Under the pieces are notes generated by a model. The model saw nothing but the letters and a program-made list of their open reading frames with translations. It was not told the DNA's origin and did no database searches. A stretch of DNA of 56,230 nt, taken from positions 1 to 56,230 of the forward strand of contig JAMYHX010000274.1 in assembly GCA_025529335.1 (NCBI GenBank), in the 5' to 3' direction. Positions 30,601 to 41,817 of this stretch are shown one piece after another. The position numbers were made by a program, and so were the translations under genes. The stretch comes from Rhizopus sp. PT2906 (Eukaryota > Mucoromycota > Mucoromycetes > Mucorales > Rhizopodaceae). Position 1 is the first letter of the stretch, and every line of letters begins with the position of its first letter.

Positions 30601-31150
30601 AGGATTCGCCCTTTGTGATAAATAAGGGCAAATGCTGGATGAGATGTAGAAAGGTTATCGCATTTATAAATGCATAATATTATTTAATGGTTGAAAATGT
30701 AATTTTGTAGACCTTGGGTTTAAGTGTATTGTAAAAGTTAATAAAAGTCTGTGTGTTTATAGTCTTTGTAAGACTTGAGGCTCGTAGCAAAAGTGTTTAA
30801 AAGGTAAAGTTATAATAATAGTTTGGTGTGTGACCACCAGATCGTGTAAAGTTGATCAGACTGAGTTGTACAAAGTAAAACGAATAATAAAGAATATATA
30901 AAAAGGTTCCTGAATCCACTTGATTGGATTATTCAAAGATAAAAAGATTGTGACTCAAATCATAAGTGATTTATTGATTGATTATTTGAAAGATGAAAAG
31001 GACAATGCATTTTATGCTTGTTAAAAAGGTGATTAAGGTTTTGATATTTAAAGTTTCAATAAATAAGGTTAGGATTTAATGCCATATTGCTTTTGAACTG
31101 TTACAACATAGAAAAAAGTGACATAAGCATAGTTGGGCATAATGCATATA

Positions 31151-32700
31151 TTATTTCAGCAAAAACTTTGGATAAGTAACATTGTTGGTTGTATTTATAT
31201 TCTCTGGTAAAAGGATTGATATGCCAGAGAGAGACAGAGAAGTGACTCTTGTTAGAGCGACATATAGCTGACCATGCATAAATGATGGTCCTCTGAGGTC
31301 GATGACTACATACTTTAATGAGTGTTATTGAGGTTTGTTGATTGTCATTAGCAAAACACAGTCTGATAGAAAATTGATTTCTTGTTAACATAAATGGCAT
31401 ATCGCCTTCTTGTGATGAAAGAGTGAATCTTGGAATGGTTTCATTCGGGGTATTGGGTTTGTGCGCTAATCGGACACGGAGCAGATATTGACCAATATGC
31501 ACCACGATTAACCGGGTTCCATTACAAAGGCCACTTGCTGGGTCAATGTTTCGTAAAAGCATAACTGGTGCATCAACCTTTAGCTCCAGTTGTGAAGGAG
31601 GCAAACCGGAGGAGTTAAGGCTCTGAAGATACTTTGCAGGGATGGCGTGCAGGTCATCAGCATCGTTGCTGTCAGCAGTATCCGTAGAGAAAAGCGTAAC
31701 TTTCTCACCAGGCATTTTTTCAAATACTGTCATGTTAATGTTATCCACCGTATCATTACAACTGGCTACTCAAATTAGGTTCTCGAATATCTTGATCTCT
31801 GTGTATTCTACTGATGAATTCGGCTAATTGAGTGGTCTGGCAAATGAAGGAAGAAAGGACGATGCTGCCTTGAAGGCTACTGTTGTAGGACATGTCTGCT
31901 AGAAACCTTGCAAAGGCAATGTCGTTTTCGTTCTGAAGACTTGTTAAACGCATGCTGTGGGTGAGTCTGAATAAGCGCAGGCTTGACCAAAGAAATGATT
32001 GTCTGACAGAGACACTGACAGTATCAGCTCTGCTGCCCCTTTGGACCACAGGGGGAATCTGCGCAAAGTCGCCACCCAGGGCAACTGGATTACCACCAAA
32101 CAAATACAGCTCTTCTGGATCGTCACAGATGACTTGAAAGTATAGTAGGAAGCTTGGTTAAGGATCTGGGATGTAAAATCGTCGCCTAAGATGTTTAAAA
32201 GCCTGTTCGCAAGATCATCGCATATGTTGCTGCAGTAACGCTCCCAGAGCGCCAAAGGATTATTTAATTGGCCTTGAAGCAGTGAAGTAACAAATAATCG
32301 TCGTAGGTTTGCCCCTGTAGCAAAAAGTCTTGCTTCAGCAAAGCATCTGCCCCATTTCCTGTCGTCTTCGATCAAGTGAAGCGCGACGCAAGCTTCTCTG
32401 AACGTCGGGTACAACACACCATTGACTGTTCTTATATCCTCAAAAGACGAAGATAGTACCTCTCTCCTGCAATGGGGCTACAATGGTACATTCTTCCAAT
32501 GCTAAAGCCTCGCTGGCGAGGGTGCCATTTCTTCCTCCTTTCGTCAAAGGTAAAATGCTGAGGGAGCTTCTGGTAGAGATACTGTCTACCATCCTCGTTT
32601 CTTGCATTATAATCAAAGAAGGCTATCAAAGTTGACTTGCTCCTTTGCAGTATTTCTGTAATTTCTGAAGCCGATACCTCAGAAGGAAAATAGACAGCTT
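31151..32700 (-). pseudogene. Helitron PIF1-like helicase, broken
   Basis: The upstream helicase region reads YPTFREACVALHLIEDDRKW .. ALWERYCSNICDDLANRLL (32417-32150). Soon after QILNQASYYTF the sequence jumps, with a frame change, to PVALGGDFAQIPPVV (motif II, about 32090-32040). Walker A (GxxGxGKT) is absent, so an internal deletion is likely. Later motifs are present: FLWSSLRLFRLTHSMRL, and LELKVDAPVMLLRNIDPASG with LCNGTRLIV. The last motif region is in two frames: CFA then MTINKPQ, a stop codon, KYVVIDLRGPSFMHGQLYVA. The true C-terminus (PENINTTNNVTYPKFLLK) ends at 31151. Such a gene cannot make a working helicase. Confidence 0.85.
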
Positions 32701-32730
32701 ATTCACCAGGTAAATGTACCTGCAGGCTAA

Positions 32731-33960
32731 TTACTGTGGGATCTTCTTCATGCGCCTTGAACTGAAGAGGTCCCATACAGCCTCAGAGGGCTCAATATAC
32801 CTAGAGTGGAGGTACTTTTTGATCTTATCTTGCGTGTCTTCAATATCCAGGGTTGTACGATCTGAGCCTTTGTAGACGTACTTGTTGACATACTTGATCG
32901 TCTGGATGCTGATGCATACTTCAACATTGATGTGAATCTTGTACTTTTTGGTCAGATAAGGGTTATAAGGCACCACCCAACGGTTATCCATGACAATGCC
33001 AGGACCAGTTCTGCTCGAAGGTCTTACAGAATAAAAGTAATTGTTCTGTTCCTCAGCAGGTACTCGTCTTCGTCTACATAAAGGGTATCCATTCTCTGGC
33101 ATGACAGTTTCATCTTGAAATTCCTTAGGAAATCTCTTGGAACAGATCATTCCTCCTCTGCCATTTTCAATCATACATGGATTGCGTGGATTAAGATCAC
33201 CACAGGGACAATGGAGTATGCAGGACGTCACGATTTCAAACAGCTCTGGATTCTTCGTCTTATCCGGGAATTTTGCGCAGATGATTTGATCAACTTTGTC
33301 AGCATCAGTAAAGTTGTCCTCAGGATCAAGAAAGAGCAAGAGGCGCATATGAGACAAACCTCTCTTCTGATATTCAATGGTACGCACTAATCCCTTGTAT
33401 TGATTAAAGATATTCTTCAAATCTTTTAAAAGGCGACAAACTTTCAAATTAAACACCTCGGCAGTCAGGTCGAGTCTGTCAAAGACAGCTTGGCCAGGAA
33501 GGAGCTCATCGGTGATTTCTGTCCACTTGGGATTGGCCGTGAAGGTGATAAATAAAGATGGCTTCTCAAAATGACGGACGATGGCCATAGAATCATAATA
33601 TAGTTTGCTCATAAAATGTGGACCGCCATGGAAACTGCTTGGGAGAATGAATCGACGTCCCAAATTAGCAGCGTTAACTTGGTCGCCTTCGACAATGTCA
33701 CGGAGTCTATCCTGAATATGTCGTAACCATTCAAGCTTATTCTGATCGCAAATAGCCCACGCGTTCACCAGGAACTGCTGAAAAAGTCTTTTAGCATAAA
33801 AAGATGACAGGGTCTGTTCTGGGCCCGATAAAGACTTTGTTTTCTTCGTCTCACTGAGTTTGACGTTTACATCGTGAAGCTGCAACTTGTTCTGTGCATG
33901 TCTGGTAAGTACCATACGCTAAGCCAACCAGCAAAGTTGAATGGCAAGATGAGCAGTTGG
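32731..33960 (-). pseudogene. Helitron Rep (HUH nickase) region with mutated active site
   Basis: A 394-codon open segment (33915-32731) matches the Helitron-like N domain: LFQQFLVNAWAICDQNKLEW, ILPSSFHGGPHFMSKLYYDS, ITFTANPKWTEI, YQKRGLSHMRLLLFLDPEDN, CPCGDLNPRNPCM, KYVNKYVYKGSDRTT. The HUH motif, normally H-A-H within QKRGLPHAHxLL, reads H-M-R: the second metal-binding His is Arg (codon CGC at 33345-33343). The tyrosine motif (Y-V-N-K-Y) is retained. Upstream of 33915 a weak piece (LLILPFNFAGWLS) may be the remnant of the usual 'YPLLFPxGExGW' segment. The His loss alone should abolish nicking. Confidence 0.88.
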
Positions 33961-34954
33961 TAGTAAGTGTGGTAACGGTATTGTTGTTCATGTACTAATG
34001 CAAAATCACGCGTTAGTGAGCAGATTCTAATATAATGCTTTTAATAAAGTGCTTATTTTTGTCTGTACCTGAAGGTTTTTATTATTGAAGGCGCAATATG
34101 AATAAGAAAAATAGAGTAACTTTTTCTTTTTTTTTTTTTTTTTGGCAAGGTAGAACTATAAAATAGTCACTACGTTATTTTTTGTTGGTTTTTTGGTGTT
34201 CTTAGAGCTTAGTGGTTTATGTTACAATATGTATGGTTTTATGGGTAGATAGCAGCTTTTGACAGCAAAAAGGCTTAAAGAACGACATGTGCCGGAGAGA
34301 CACCTGAGATTAACAGCGCTTTTTGAATAGATAGTTTAACACGGTGCTGAGTATCATAAAGTATTGTCACAAGAGCAAAAAGGTTGATGATCAAAGATCA
34401 TGAACCAATGATGTCGTCAAACAGAAGCAAGGGCGTGGTCTAAGAAGAAGATCACACTGTTTTTTTTTTGAGTGGTGGAAACTGAAAATATGAGACAGGG
34501 CTGGGACAGAAAAAGGTGAATCAAAACGTGTATCCCAGATTGTTTTCCAGATGAGTTGCTTGTTAGGGCTGTTGAGGATGAAGCGATGTATGTATTTCAC
34601 CGTGGAAAAGCAGACAATGCATTTGTCCAAGTCGAAAATATTGCATGAACCTATCATGTCCAATGAGAATTGAGCATGACACCTTATATAACGCATTTTG
34701 TGCGGCCAGTCTTTTTTGTATTTTTCTTCATATAATGATAACATGAAGCATTTATAAGGTAAACACGACAGATGTGCTGTTTACTGTGCAAGTCGAATTA
34801 CTTGCATCACATATAGTGCAAATGCTGTGTGTATGTGCAAGATCTGAATTTTTGCGTGCGTGAAGTGCTCACCTTAAATTACAAGCCACGCAATTTTATC
34901 ATTATTCACCTTTTCTCTCTCTCTCTCTCTCCTTCTCTCTTTCTCTTTATACAA
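33961..34954. other. Helitron flank and divergent spacer
   Basis: The stretch holds a poly-T tract (34127-34144), a degraded minus-strand coding segment (see next entry) and the leader of ZCCHC9 with a (CT)n tract at 34913-34931. The Helitron 5' end should lie in or just before it but was not identified. Confidence 0.5.
34280..34744 (-). pseudogene. Possible decayed orphan gene
   Basis: A minus-strand frame of 117 codons (34744-34391) with ordered composition: LSLYEEKYKKDWPHKMRYIR, then IFDLDKCIVCFSTVKYIHRF, LIWKTIWDTRFDSPFS. Just beyond its stop, another frame reads LYDTQHRVKLSIQKALLISG and ends SPAHVVL at a stop. The middle is faintly F-box-like, but I do not claim that. Frame disruption suggests a relic. 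Confidence 0.3.
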
Positions 34955-35672
34955 ATGACTCGCTATACTAAACTGGGTAGAAAGACTTTTGTAAAGTCTG
35001 ATGATAGCTTTAACGTGACACCTTTATTGCCTCGTAAGCAAGATAGCAACACAAATAAAGGATCTGATCAAAAAAATAATCAAAGGAACGATCGATCAAG
35101 AAATAAGCGCAAAAGAGACGATAATGACGACAATAATAGCAACAATAAAAGGAAAAAGGAAGTATGCTTTGCTTGTAGACAGCCTGGACACTCTGTCAAA
35201 AACTGTCCAAAGAGTAAAGAGCATGTCAAGATCTGTTACAACTGTGGATCAACAGAGCATGGTTTAAAAGAATGTAAAAAACCAAGAAAAGGAAGTAAGT
35301 TGACAATCAATTAAAAAGAGCATTTCCTTATGATTGAGTATTGTAGATAAATTGCCTTACGCCAAGTGCTTTGTTTGCAATGAAGAAGGACATTTATCAG
35401 GTCAATGTCCAAAGAACGAAAAAGGATTATACCCTAATGGAGGATGTTGCTCCATTTGTCAACAAGTGGATCACCTTGCAAAGGACTGTCCAGTGACAAA
35501 AGAACAGGCAGGTACAACTGCCGTAGGTTTGATCAGTTTAGATCAAGGAGCTGATGATGACGACTATCATATATTTGTTGAGGAAAAAGAAAAAGCAAAA
35601 CAGGAAGCAAAGAAAGAAAAGAAGCAAGAAATAAAACAACCAGTCACCAAAAAGAAGGTTGTCAAGTTTTAA
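34955..35672 (+). CDS. CCHC zinc-knuckle protein (ZCCHC9-like)
   Basis: Two exons joined at about 35293/35346 (donor GTAAGT; the codon AAT spans the junction). The basic, Asn/Lys/Arg-rich N-terminus is followed by four CCHC knuckles: CFACRQPGHSVKNC, CYNCGSTEHGLKEC, CFVCNEEGHLSGQC and CSICQQVDHLAKDC, then an acidic and Lys-rich tail ending KKKVVKF. Four knuckles with this spacing match ZCCHC9, a nucleolar RNA-binding protein linked to rRNA synthesis and processing. RNA binding follows from the family; the nucleolar place is inferred from the basic tails. No lesion. Confidence 0.85.
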
Positions 35673-35928
35673 GAGCATGATTACTGTTTTATTAAAAATA
35701 AATTTCAGAAAGAGGATAAAATTATGGCGTGTATGAAAAAAAGTAATTGGCGCATATTAAGAAAAGTATTTACGCAATGATAAAAAAAAATGCGTGCGAA
35801 AGGAGACAACATACAAATGAGAGTAATAGCACCAAGAAGAGAGAATATAAAGAATCATACAGTTAGTTATGTAAGAAAATGACTATATATAACTTATCTG
35901 AAGGCATCTAGATGTGTCCTAGCGATAA

Positions 35929-36864
35929 CTAGGACGGAGAATCATCGTCTAAGCGTATTCTAGTTCTTGGTTGCTCCTGATCGTCCACTCTTCTTCGACG
36001 TCTTGTAGGAGCAACAGCAACCCGGCGAAACCTATCAGGAACCATGCCATTACGTCGAAGCCCACGAAGGATGTGCATGTAGTTGAGGCAAGCAGCAACA
36101 TCCCTGTTCCATAAGCGATATCTATCTGGTGCTGCCATGGCGGGTCTACAGTATAGATTGGTGCATCTACAAGCAAAGTTTATGTACGTACAGTCCCACT
36201 TATGAACCCAGTCAAAACGCTCCTGAATTTTTTCTTCACTGTTCCTATCGACAGGCTGAAATTGGGCTTTTTTGAGTGACAAGTTACATTCAGTTCTTAC
36301 AAAATTGTAGACAGTGCTTTTAGAGGCCTTGAGATCCTGAAACTTTTGAAGTAGTCGCTCCATTACTTGCTCCAAGACGGCTGAAGGATTCTCATCTATA
36401 TACTCCAAGATCACTTGCTTGTGTTCGTCACGAAGTATACGCGAGCGACCGGTTTTCTTATGCTTTATAAAAATACTATCAGAATCCGTTTTGTACATCT
36501 GAGCCCATCTTTGAGCTGTGCGAATATGAATATCTAATTGTTTTGCAGCAGCTGAAGCACTCATAACTTTCTCAAACACCAGTTTAAAGAATCTAACTTT
36601 GTCTTGATCCGTGTAGAATGTGTATGCTCGCTTACTCGACGCCTCCTTCATGCAAACATCTGGGTCATCTTTTGCACCTTCATCTGCCATAGAGTCTACA
36701 TCGAAATTATTCTCCTGAGGCTGATTATGCAAATACTGAGTGTGTGAACTAACTGTTTCTAAAGCATATCGCTCCTCATCAATGATGTAGTCCATGGGCT
36801 CAGGTCTACCGTATTCATCAACTGCATTACCGTGCCCGTCTTCATAGAAAATTTGAAAGCTCAT
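35929..36864 (-). pseudogene. Chimera: IS630/mariner-type HTH transposase N-terminus fused in frame to a Fanzor C-terminal tail
   Basis: From the likely start at 36862-36864 (MSFQIFYEDGHGNAVDEYGR; an ATG at 36939 is in frame) the protein runs through a two-part helix-turn-helix region. This has KVRFFKLVFEKVMSASAAAK, QLDIHIRTAQRWAQMY, KTGRSRILRDEHKQVILEYI and ASKSTVYNFVRTECNLSLKK, ending ERFDWVHKW. Here a DDE domain should begin. Instead the frame continues, at about base 36197, into a Fanzor-like end: CRCTNLYC (C-x4-C of the zinc ribbon), RLWNRDVAACLNYMHILRGL with the RuvC-III Asp, GMVPDRF and an Arg-rich tail. Both halves are recognisable and neither is complete. The frame has no stop for over 300 codons. 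At the junction the string GTACGTAC..TTGCTTGTAG looks like a donor and an acceptor about 25 nt apart, so a deletion with both ends inside introns is possible. Protein activity is unlikely as nuclease but possible as DNA-binding repressor. Confidence 0.72.
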
Positions 36865-37217
36865 TTTGTAATATTCGGTTTTTAATGAGAAAGAGAGTAA
36901 AAAGAGATCTGACAGTGATTTCATGCTTAATATACACATATTTTGTACGACAAGGCTCCTACATATACGACATTCAATTTGTCAGCAAGCGAAATCAACC
37001 AATGGTAAACGTGACAATAGAATTTAACGATCGCGAATTTTACTCTTGGCATCAGTGTCAATAATTTTTAGAAAAACTGTATAACAAAATGATTTCAATA
37101 AATATCTGCACCGACGTATATATTTTTCCCTTTGTCTGAATTTAAAGTGAAAACAAAACAGCATAAAATTATTTCGAGTCCCCTTTTCTCTTTTCATATA
37201 TTTTTTTGCAGCATAAA
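36865..37217. other. Spacer between the chimeric transposase and SNX4
   Basis: A 353-bp divergent spacer. Clear terminal inverted repeats or TA duplications bounding the transposase locus were looked for here and at 35673-35928 and were not found. The last part is the promoter of SNX4. Confidence 0.4.
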
Positions 37218-38901
37218 ATGACGCCTACAGCAGAAAGCTTGAACACACAGTGGGATATTCTTCAAGGAGATTTTAGTACAGACAACGTTGCACTCATTGA
37301 CCCTTTGAATGAATTCACAAGCAATGAGCCAGCTGTCTTGACACCACAAGTAACATATAAACAAGTTGCATAACGAACCACTAACACGTATAGCTTATAG
37401 TATTACGGAGATAGTATAGAAGGTGAACAGATAGAGTCAGTAAATGATGAAAGCTTGTATTATGATAAACCAATTGTATCAAATCAAAAAGTTCGAGTAA
37501 CCGAGCCAAGAAAAGAAACAGAGCAACAGAGTACTTTTATTTCTTATTTAGTTGTTTCTGACGTAAACATGATTATACAATACTTTTATTATTTTCATTA
37601 TTCATCTTTTATATATAGAAAGCAAGCGTTCGAAGGAGGTTTCAGGATTTTGTATGGCTACATAATGTACTCTATGTTCATTATCCTGCTTGCTTTGTTC
37701 CACCATTACCAGATAAACATCGATTAGGTAAATACCAGCTCATCATTACAACCAGATTCTGAACTTTATATAAAAGAATATGTTAAAGGAGATCGATTCA
37801 GTAATGGCTTTATTGAGAAAAGAAGAATTAGCTTGGAACGATTTATACAAAGAATCGCAAGACATCCAATCCTGGGAAAGGCCGAATTTTTTATCATGTT
37901 TTTGGAATCCAGCGAGTTTGTAAGTAGATATAAAAGTCATGAGGAACTCCCTTGCTTATATAAACAAATAGAATGATGCTTCTGCAAGAGCCCTCCGTGA
38001 GGGTCAAGAAACAGTGATAGATACCATCGGCGATACCCTTTTAAATGCATTTGCCAAGATACGTAAACCAGATCCAAGATTTGTCGAAATGAAAGAGCGT
38101 AGTGATCGAATGGGAGAGAATCTTGATCTGTTGCAAAAAACATTGCTTAGATCAAACAAGCGTACAGAAGACCTTTGCAGTGATTATGAAGAATTAACGA
38201 CGAGTGTGCAAGGACTTGCAGAAATGGAAACAGATTATGAGCAGCTACTATCAGACTTTGCCTCTGTACTTGAGAAATATACAAGATCTATGCGAGAAAT
38301 GACGATAGAAGACAGCAAATGGCAGATTGAAGTCTATGATTACATGTCATACTATCATGCAATAAAAGGGGTGCTCAAACTAAGAGATCAAAAGCAGCTG
38401 GATTTTGAAGAGCTCTCAGACTATTTTCAAACTACTCTAGAGGAAAAAGAAAGAGTTGTACGAGATAAAAAGGATAGTAGTGTTACGAACTTTATCACAG
38501 ACAAAATCAACGAAGTCAGAGGCACAGATGCAAGTAAAATGAAGCGTGAAAGGATATTGCGACTGGATGAAAGAATGAGAGAGGTTAGTTTCTTTATACA
38601 TATATAGAATCATCACTGACGAAAACATGTTAGTTACAAGAGGCGATAGAAGAAACACATAAAGTATCAACAGCATTTTCAGATCAAGTTAAGAAAGAAG
38701 ACATGTTTTTCACTCGTAACAAATCAGTAGAGCTATTTGAAGTTCTCAAGTCATATACGGATGGGAAAGTAAAGCATTATAGTGAGGTAAACAAACACAT
38801 CATACTCTTGGTTTTTTGCTAACACTTTTATTATCAAAAAGAGTGTAAACCTTTGGAGAGAATTTGTGCATGCTCTTGAGAATACAAGTGATTCATCATA
38901 G
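37218..38901 (+). CDS. SNX4: Sorting nexin 4 (Snx4/Atg24), PX-BAR protein
   Basis: Membrane-curving sorting nexin for endosome-to-Golgi recycling and selective autophagy. It starts at ATG 37218 (MTPTAESLNTQWDILQG). A PX domain is split over short exons: TFISYLVVS, RRRFQDFVWLHNVL joined to PACFVPPLPDKHRLE and then YVKGDRFSNGFIEKRRISLE, with the phosphoinositide-binding RRF and RRISLERF. A long BAR domain follows (LLNAFAKIRKPDPRFVEMKE .. LQKTLLRSNKRTEDLCSDYE .. YHAIKGVLKLRDQKQLDFEE). The last exon gives SVNLWREFVHALENTSDSS and TAG at 38899-38901. There are about six introns and no lesion. It converges on the PsuG gene with 45 bp between stop codons. Confidence 0.9.
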
Positions 38902-38946
38902 AAATAAAATGTGTATAAAAAAAAAAGGAAAGAAATGCGCCCCTTA

Positions 38947-40399
38947 TTATGTTTGTTGCTTTAACTGAGACAATTGAACTGCAATCTGCCCTCCTATCTT
39001 TGCATTGTTTTTCACAAGTGCAATATCTATCATCAATTATTAGTTCATGTCTTTTTCTCTCTCTCTTTTATGAATGACTCACTAGCTGAAAGAGATTCAC
39101 CCTTAGTAAGCTCGGCTATTCTTTTTAGTAAAAATGGTGTCTCTTCTTTGCCTTTGATGTTCTCAGTTCTAGTAATAAAATGCTTAATCAATTGCTATAG
39201 CTCCTTGAATGTCATCTTCACCTTGCTTCAGTTATAGCTGTATCTATAGCCTCTTGAATAGACTTGGTATCAGCTGCTGACTCTTTGGGTATAGGAACAG
39301 CAAACACAATACCACTGTTCATCTGGAGTTCATGATTGGCCACTACAATAAATAGCCATAAGATACTGGCCATGTCAACATATCACTTACAAATTATTTT
39401 TGCTGCATCTTGCGCCGTTTCAATATGGTATGGACTCTATATGATAAAAGTATCTTAGATATAAGTACCCTCTCCCTTAATCATGTCTGCTCCTACATCA
39501 AATCCACTGTTTGGTGTATAAAAGGCAGGAAACTGTCTCGTTGTACCAACCGTCGCAACAGTTACCCCTTGTGTTTCCAATACTTCCAATGTCTTTGGTA
39601 TATCCAAAATACTCTTTACACCTGCACAAACAACAGCTACGGGCGTTCTTCCTAGCTCTGTTAAATCGGCACTAATATCAAAGGCTATAAATAAGAAAAA
39701 TTAACAAACAATGTAGAATTCATCCAAAAATCCTTACATTCTGAAGCACCTCTGTGAACACCGCCTATACCGCCTGTGACAAAGACAGGAATACCTGCAG
39801 CTCTGGCCAATATCATTGTGCTAGCTACTGTTGTAGCCCCTGATTTTCCCTGAAAAGAGGATCCTAACATGTCAGTTTTTTTTCTTTCGTTCTTTCTATA
39901 TCAAATTGTCTACCTGAGCAAGAATCACAGGTAAATCGCGTCGTGAAGCTTTGATAGCTGCAGGCCCATTTTTACCAAAATAATCAAGTTGATCATCATT
40001 CAAACCTTTTATATGCTGGGTTATTTCGATATCTCCCCTAAAAGATAATACTTTATTTTACCAATATGCACTTTTCCATTCAGAATGGCAATGGTGGCTG
40101 GAATAGCTCCTTGTTCCCGAACGATGGCTTCAACTGAACGTGCTGTTTCAACGTTTTGTGGATATGGCATACCTTTTTCAATATGAAGCAAAGCCTTTTG
40201 TTAACAAGCAAAAAAAAAGTCCTAAAGCAAAGTACTAACCATGACTAATGATGGTTGATTCTAATGCTACCACTGGTCCATTTCTCTTTAAAGCATCTTT
40301 AATCTCGGGCGTAATTGTAAACTTTTCAGCAATAGAAAGAGCGCTGAATCTGCGAATGGCGAGTCTCGTAAATAAAGCGCGTTGTTTAGTCCAAAGCAT
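38947..40399 (-). CDS. Pseudouridine-5'-phosphate glycosidase (PsuG / indigoidine synthase A family)
   Basis: Cleaves pseudouridine 5'-phosphate to uracil and ribose 5-phosphate in RNA-nucleoside salvage. It starts at ATG 40397-40399 with a basic, possibly mitochondrial, leader (MLWTKQRALFTRLAIRRFSA). The core shows NGPVVALESTIISHGMPYPQ, IHIGLNDDQLDYF, GKSGATTVASTMILA, VFVTGGIGGVHRGA and ELGRTPVAVVCAGVKSILDI. The 3' end needs two further introns (about 39228-39174 and 39077-39000). They restore ARTENIKGKEETPFLLKRIA, then LTKGESLSAN, IALVKNNAKIGGQIAVQLSQ and the stop at 38947. It is the glycosidase alone: no PfkB-type kinase domain follows, unlike the fused proteins of many eukaryotes. Confidence 0.87.
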
Positions 40400-40446
40400 T
40401 GAGTAAAAATAATATTTGAATTCAAAGAAAGAAAAGGAAGATATTT

Positions 40447-41817
40447 TTATTCATTATCTTTAAAGAAGCCGCTGACTACATCCATAAAGGAATTATCATC
40501 TGGGCTACTCACACCAGCTTGTTCATCCGTTAGCCAGGGATCTCCATACTCATTTGTGTTGGGTGGAGGCGATGAAACGGAGGGTGGCTCATTCATGCCT
40601 ACTTGATCATCCTGGACTACAGGGTCCTCTCGTGTCTCACCTCCATATCCAAACATTGGGAAAGGTAGAAATCCACCGCCACTAATATGTCCAAAGTTAA
40701 GAATGATAGCATGTACACACATGTAGACGTCTTACCCATGAGTTGAATGCCTTGAGAAATAATCAAAATCAATGGAAACAGCACAAGCCAGTGTAACTGC
40801 TCTTTCATCTAAAGTCATACCTCTAACACTTCCCTCGGCTGCATCCATTCTAAGGACATATTCTCCGGTATCCGTAAATAACTACATGTAGGATCAATAT
40901 GACTGTAACTGCATAGCATTATCTATTTGTACCTCTCTAGCAAACCCAACAAAGTTACGGTTCACGTTACCAAGGACACCACCATTCTCGTCTTGAAGAT
41001 GAAAATCCCAGCCTAAGAAGGGTGTATCGATTGTGGCAAACTGCTTTTGCCTGATTAATGACATCAATCAAGCAGTTTTCCATGTGGTTGAATCAATTCA
41101 ACTTACCCAATAAACAAATCATACTTTCTTCTAAGCAAGTGCCATCTTTGCTGTACTTCACCTACAAGTTCATCTTCTGCAGTGTAAATAAAGATACGAC
41201 TGTTGACCAAAGAATAAGGTCTAACGATCTTAAACATTACATCCCCCTCGGGACTAAGAACAGTTGCATTCATCTTTCGATGCGTTCTGAGGAACTGACG
41301 ACTGATTGATTTTCCAAACCCTTCCTCTTCTAGAATGTACGCCAAAAGGTTTCCATGGGGATCCATGACTTTATATCGATTTGCTTGCTCATACCCTAAA
41401 AAGACATTCATCATCTCGATCTGTCGACAGACAATAACGGCGGATTGAGTCAAGAGGGTTGCACCACGTGAATCTGGTTTGATAATTTGATGCTTGTCAT
41501 CTATTGGTACCTCCACAACTGTATCTTGGACATTGTTGGGAGCTGCTTTATCATATAACAGACTACCTTCATCCGTAACTGCTTTTGGTGCCATTTCTTC
41601 AGTGATAATTCGTGTTGGCTTGGGTCGAAGTGCCTCGACGTGATTGAGTACTCGACTTCGTGGGCCTAACCAAATAATATAAGTTTCTGCTGTGTGTAGG
41701 AACAATAGGCTCAATACCTAGCTGACGTGGACGACGTAGAGAAGAATAGTTGTATCTTATTATTCTGACAGCATTGCGCTGTCTTAAAAGAGGAACGAGC
41801 AATTTGCTTTTAAACAT
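40447..41817 (-). CDS. AIM25: Phospholipid scramblase family protein (Aim25-like), mitochondrial
   Basis: It starts at 41817 with a presequence-like basic segment (MFKSKLLVPLLRQRNAVRII). The scramblase beta-barrel region follows: VIVCRQIEMMNVFLGYEQAN, DPHGNLLAYILEEEGFGK, RTHRKMNATVLSPEGDVMFK, RRKYDLFIG joined to FATIDTPFLGWDFHLQD, then GVLGNVNRNFVGFARELFTD, GEYVLRMD and LDERAVTLACAVSIDFDYFS. The end is a Pro/Gly/acidic tail ending FFKDNE at 40447. The family moves phospholipids between leaflets or acts in lipid signalling; yeast Aim25 is mitochondrial. Four introns, no lesion. It is 47 bp from the start of the PsuG gene, on the same strand. Confidence 0.88.

Larger units (their letters stand above)
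30540..33960 (-). mobile_element. Dead Helitron (rolling-circle transposon), minus strand
   Basis: Rep (HUH) and PIF1-like helicase sequences lie in the order of a Helitron on the minus strand, each damaged (see the two pseudogene entries). The helicase ends at 31151 and about 610 nt of non-coding sequence follow. Then, on the minus strand, comes a GC-rich stem (ACGC/GCGT around 30560-30577) about 16 nt before CTAG (30543-30540) followed by T, the layout of a Helitron 3' end (hairpin, about 10-15 nt, CTRR, host T). The 5' terminus was not found; coding similarity fades near 33960. The given right border is therefore only the coding limit. Confidence 0.75.

Noticed and set aside
35673..37217. 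Terminal inverted repeats around the chimeric transposase-Fanzor locus
   Set aside because: Both flanks were compared by eye and no convincing inverted ends or TA duplication appeared; the element borders remain unknown.
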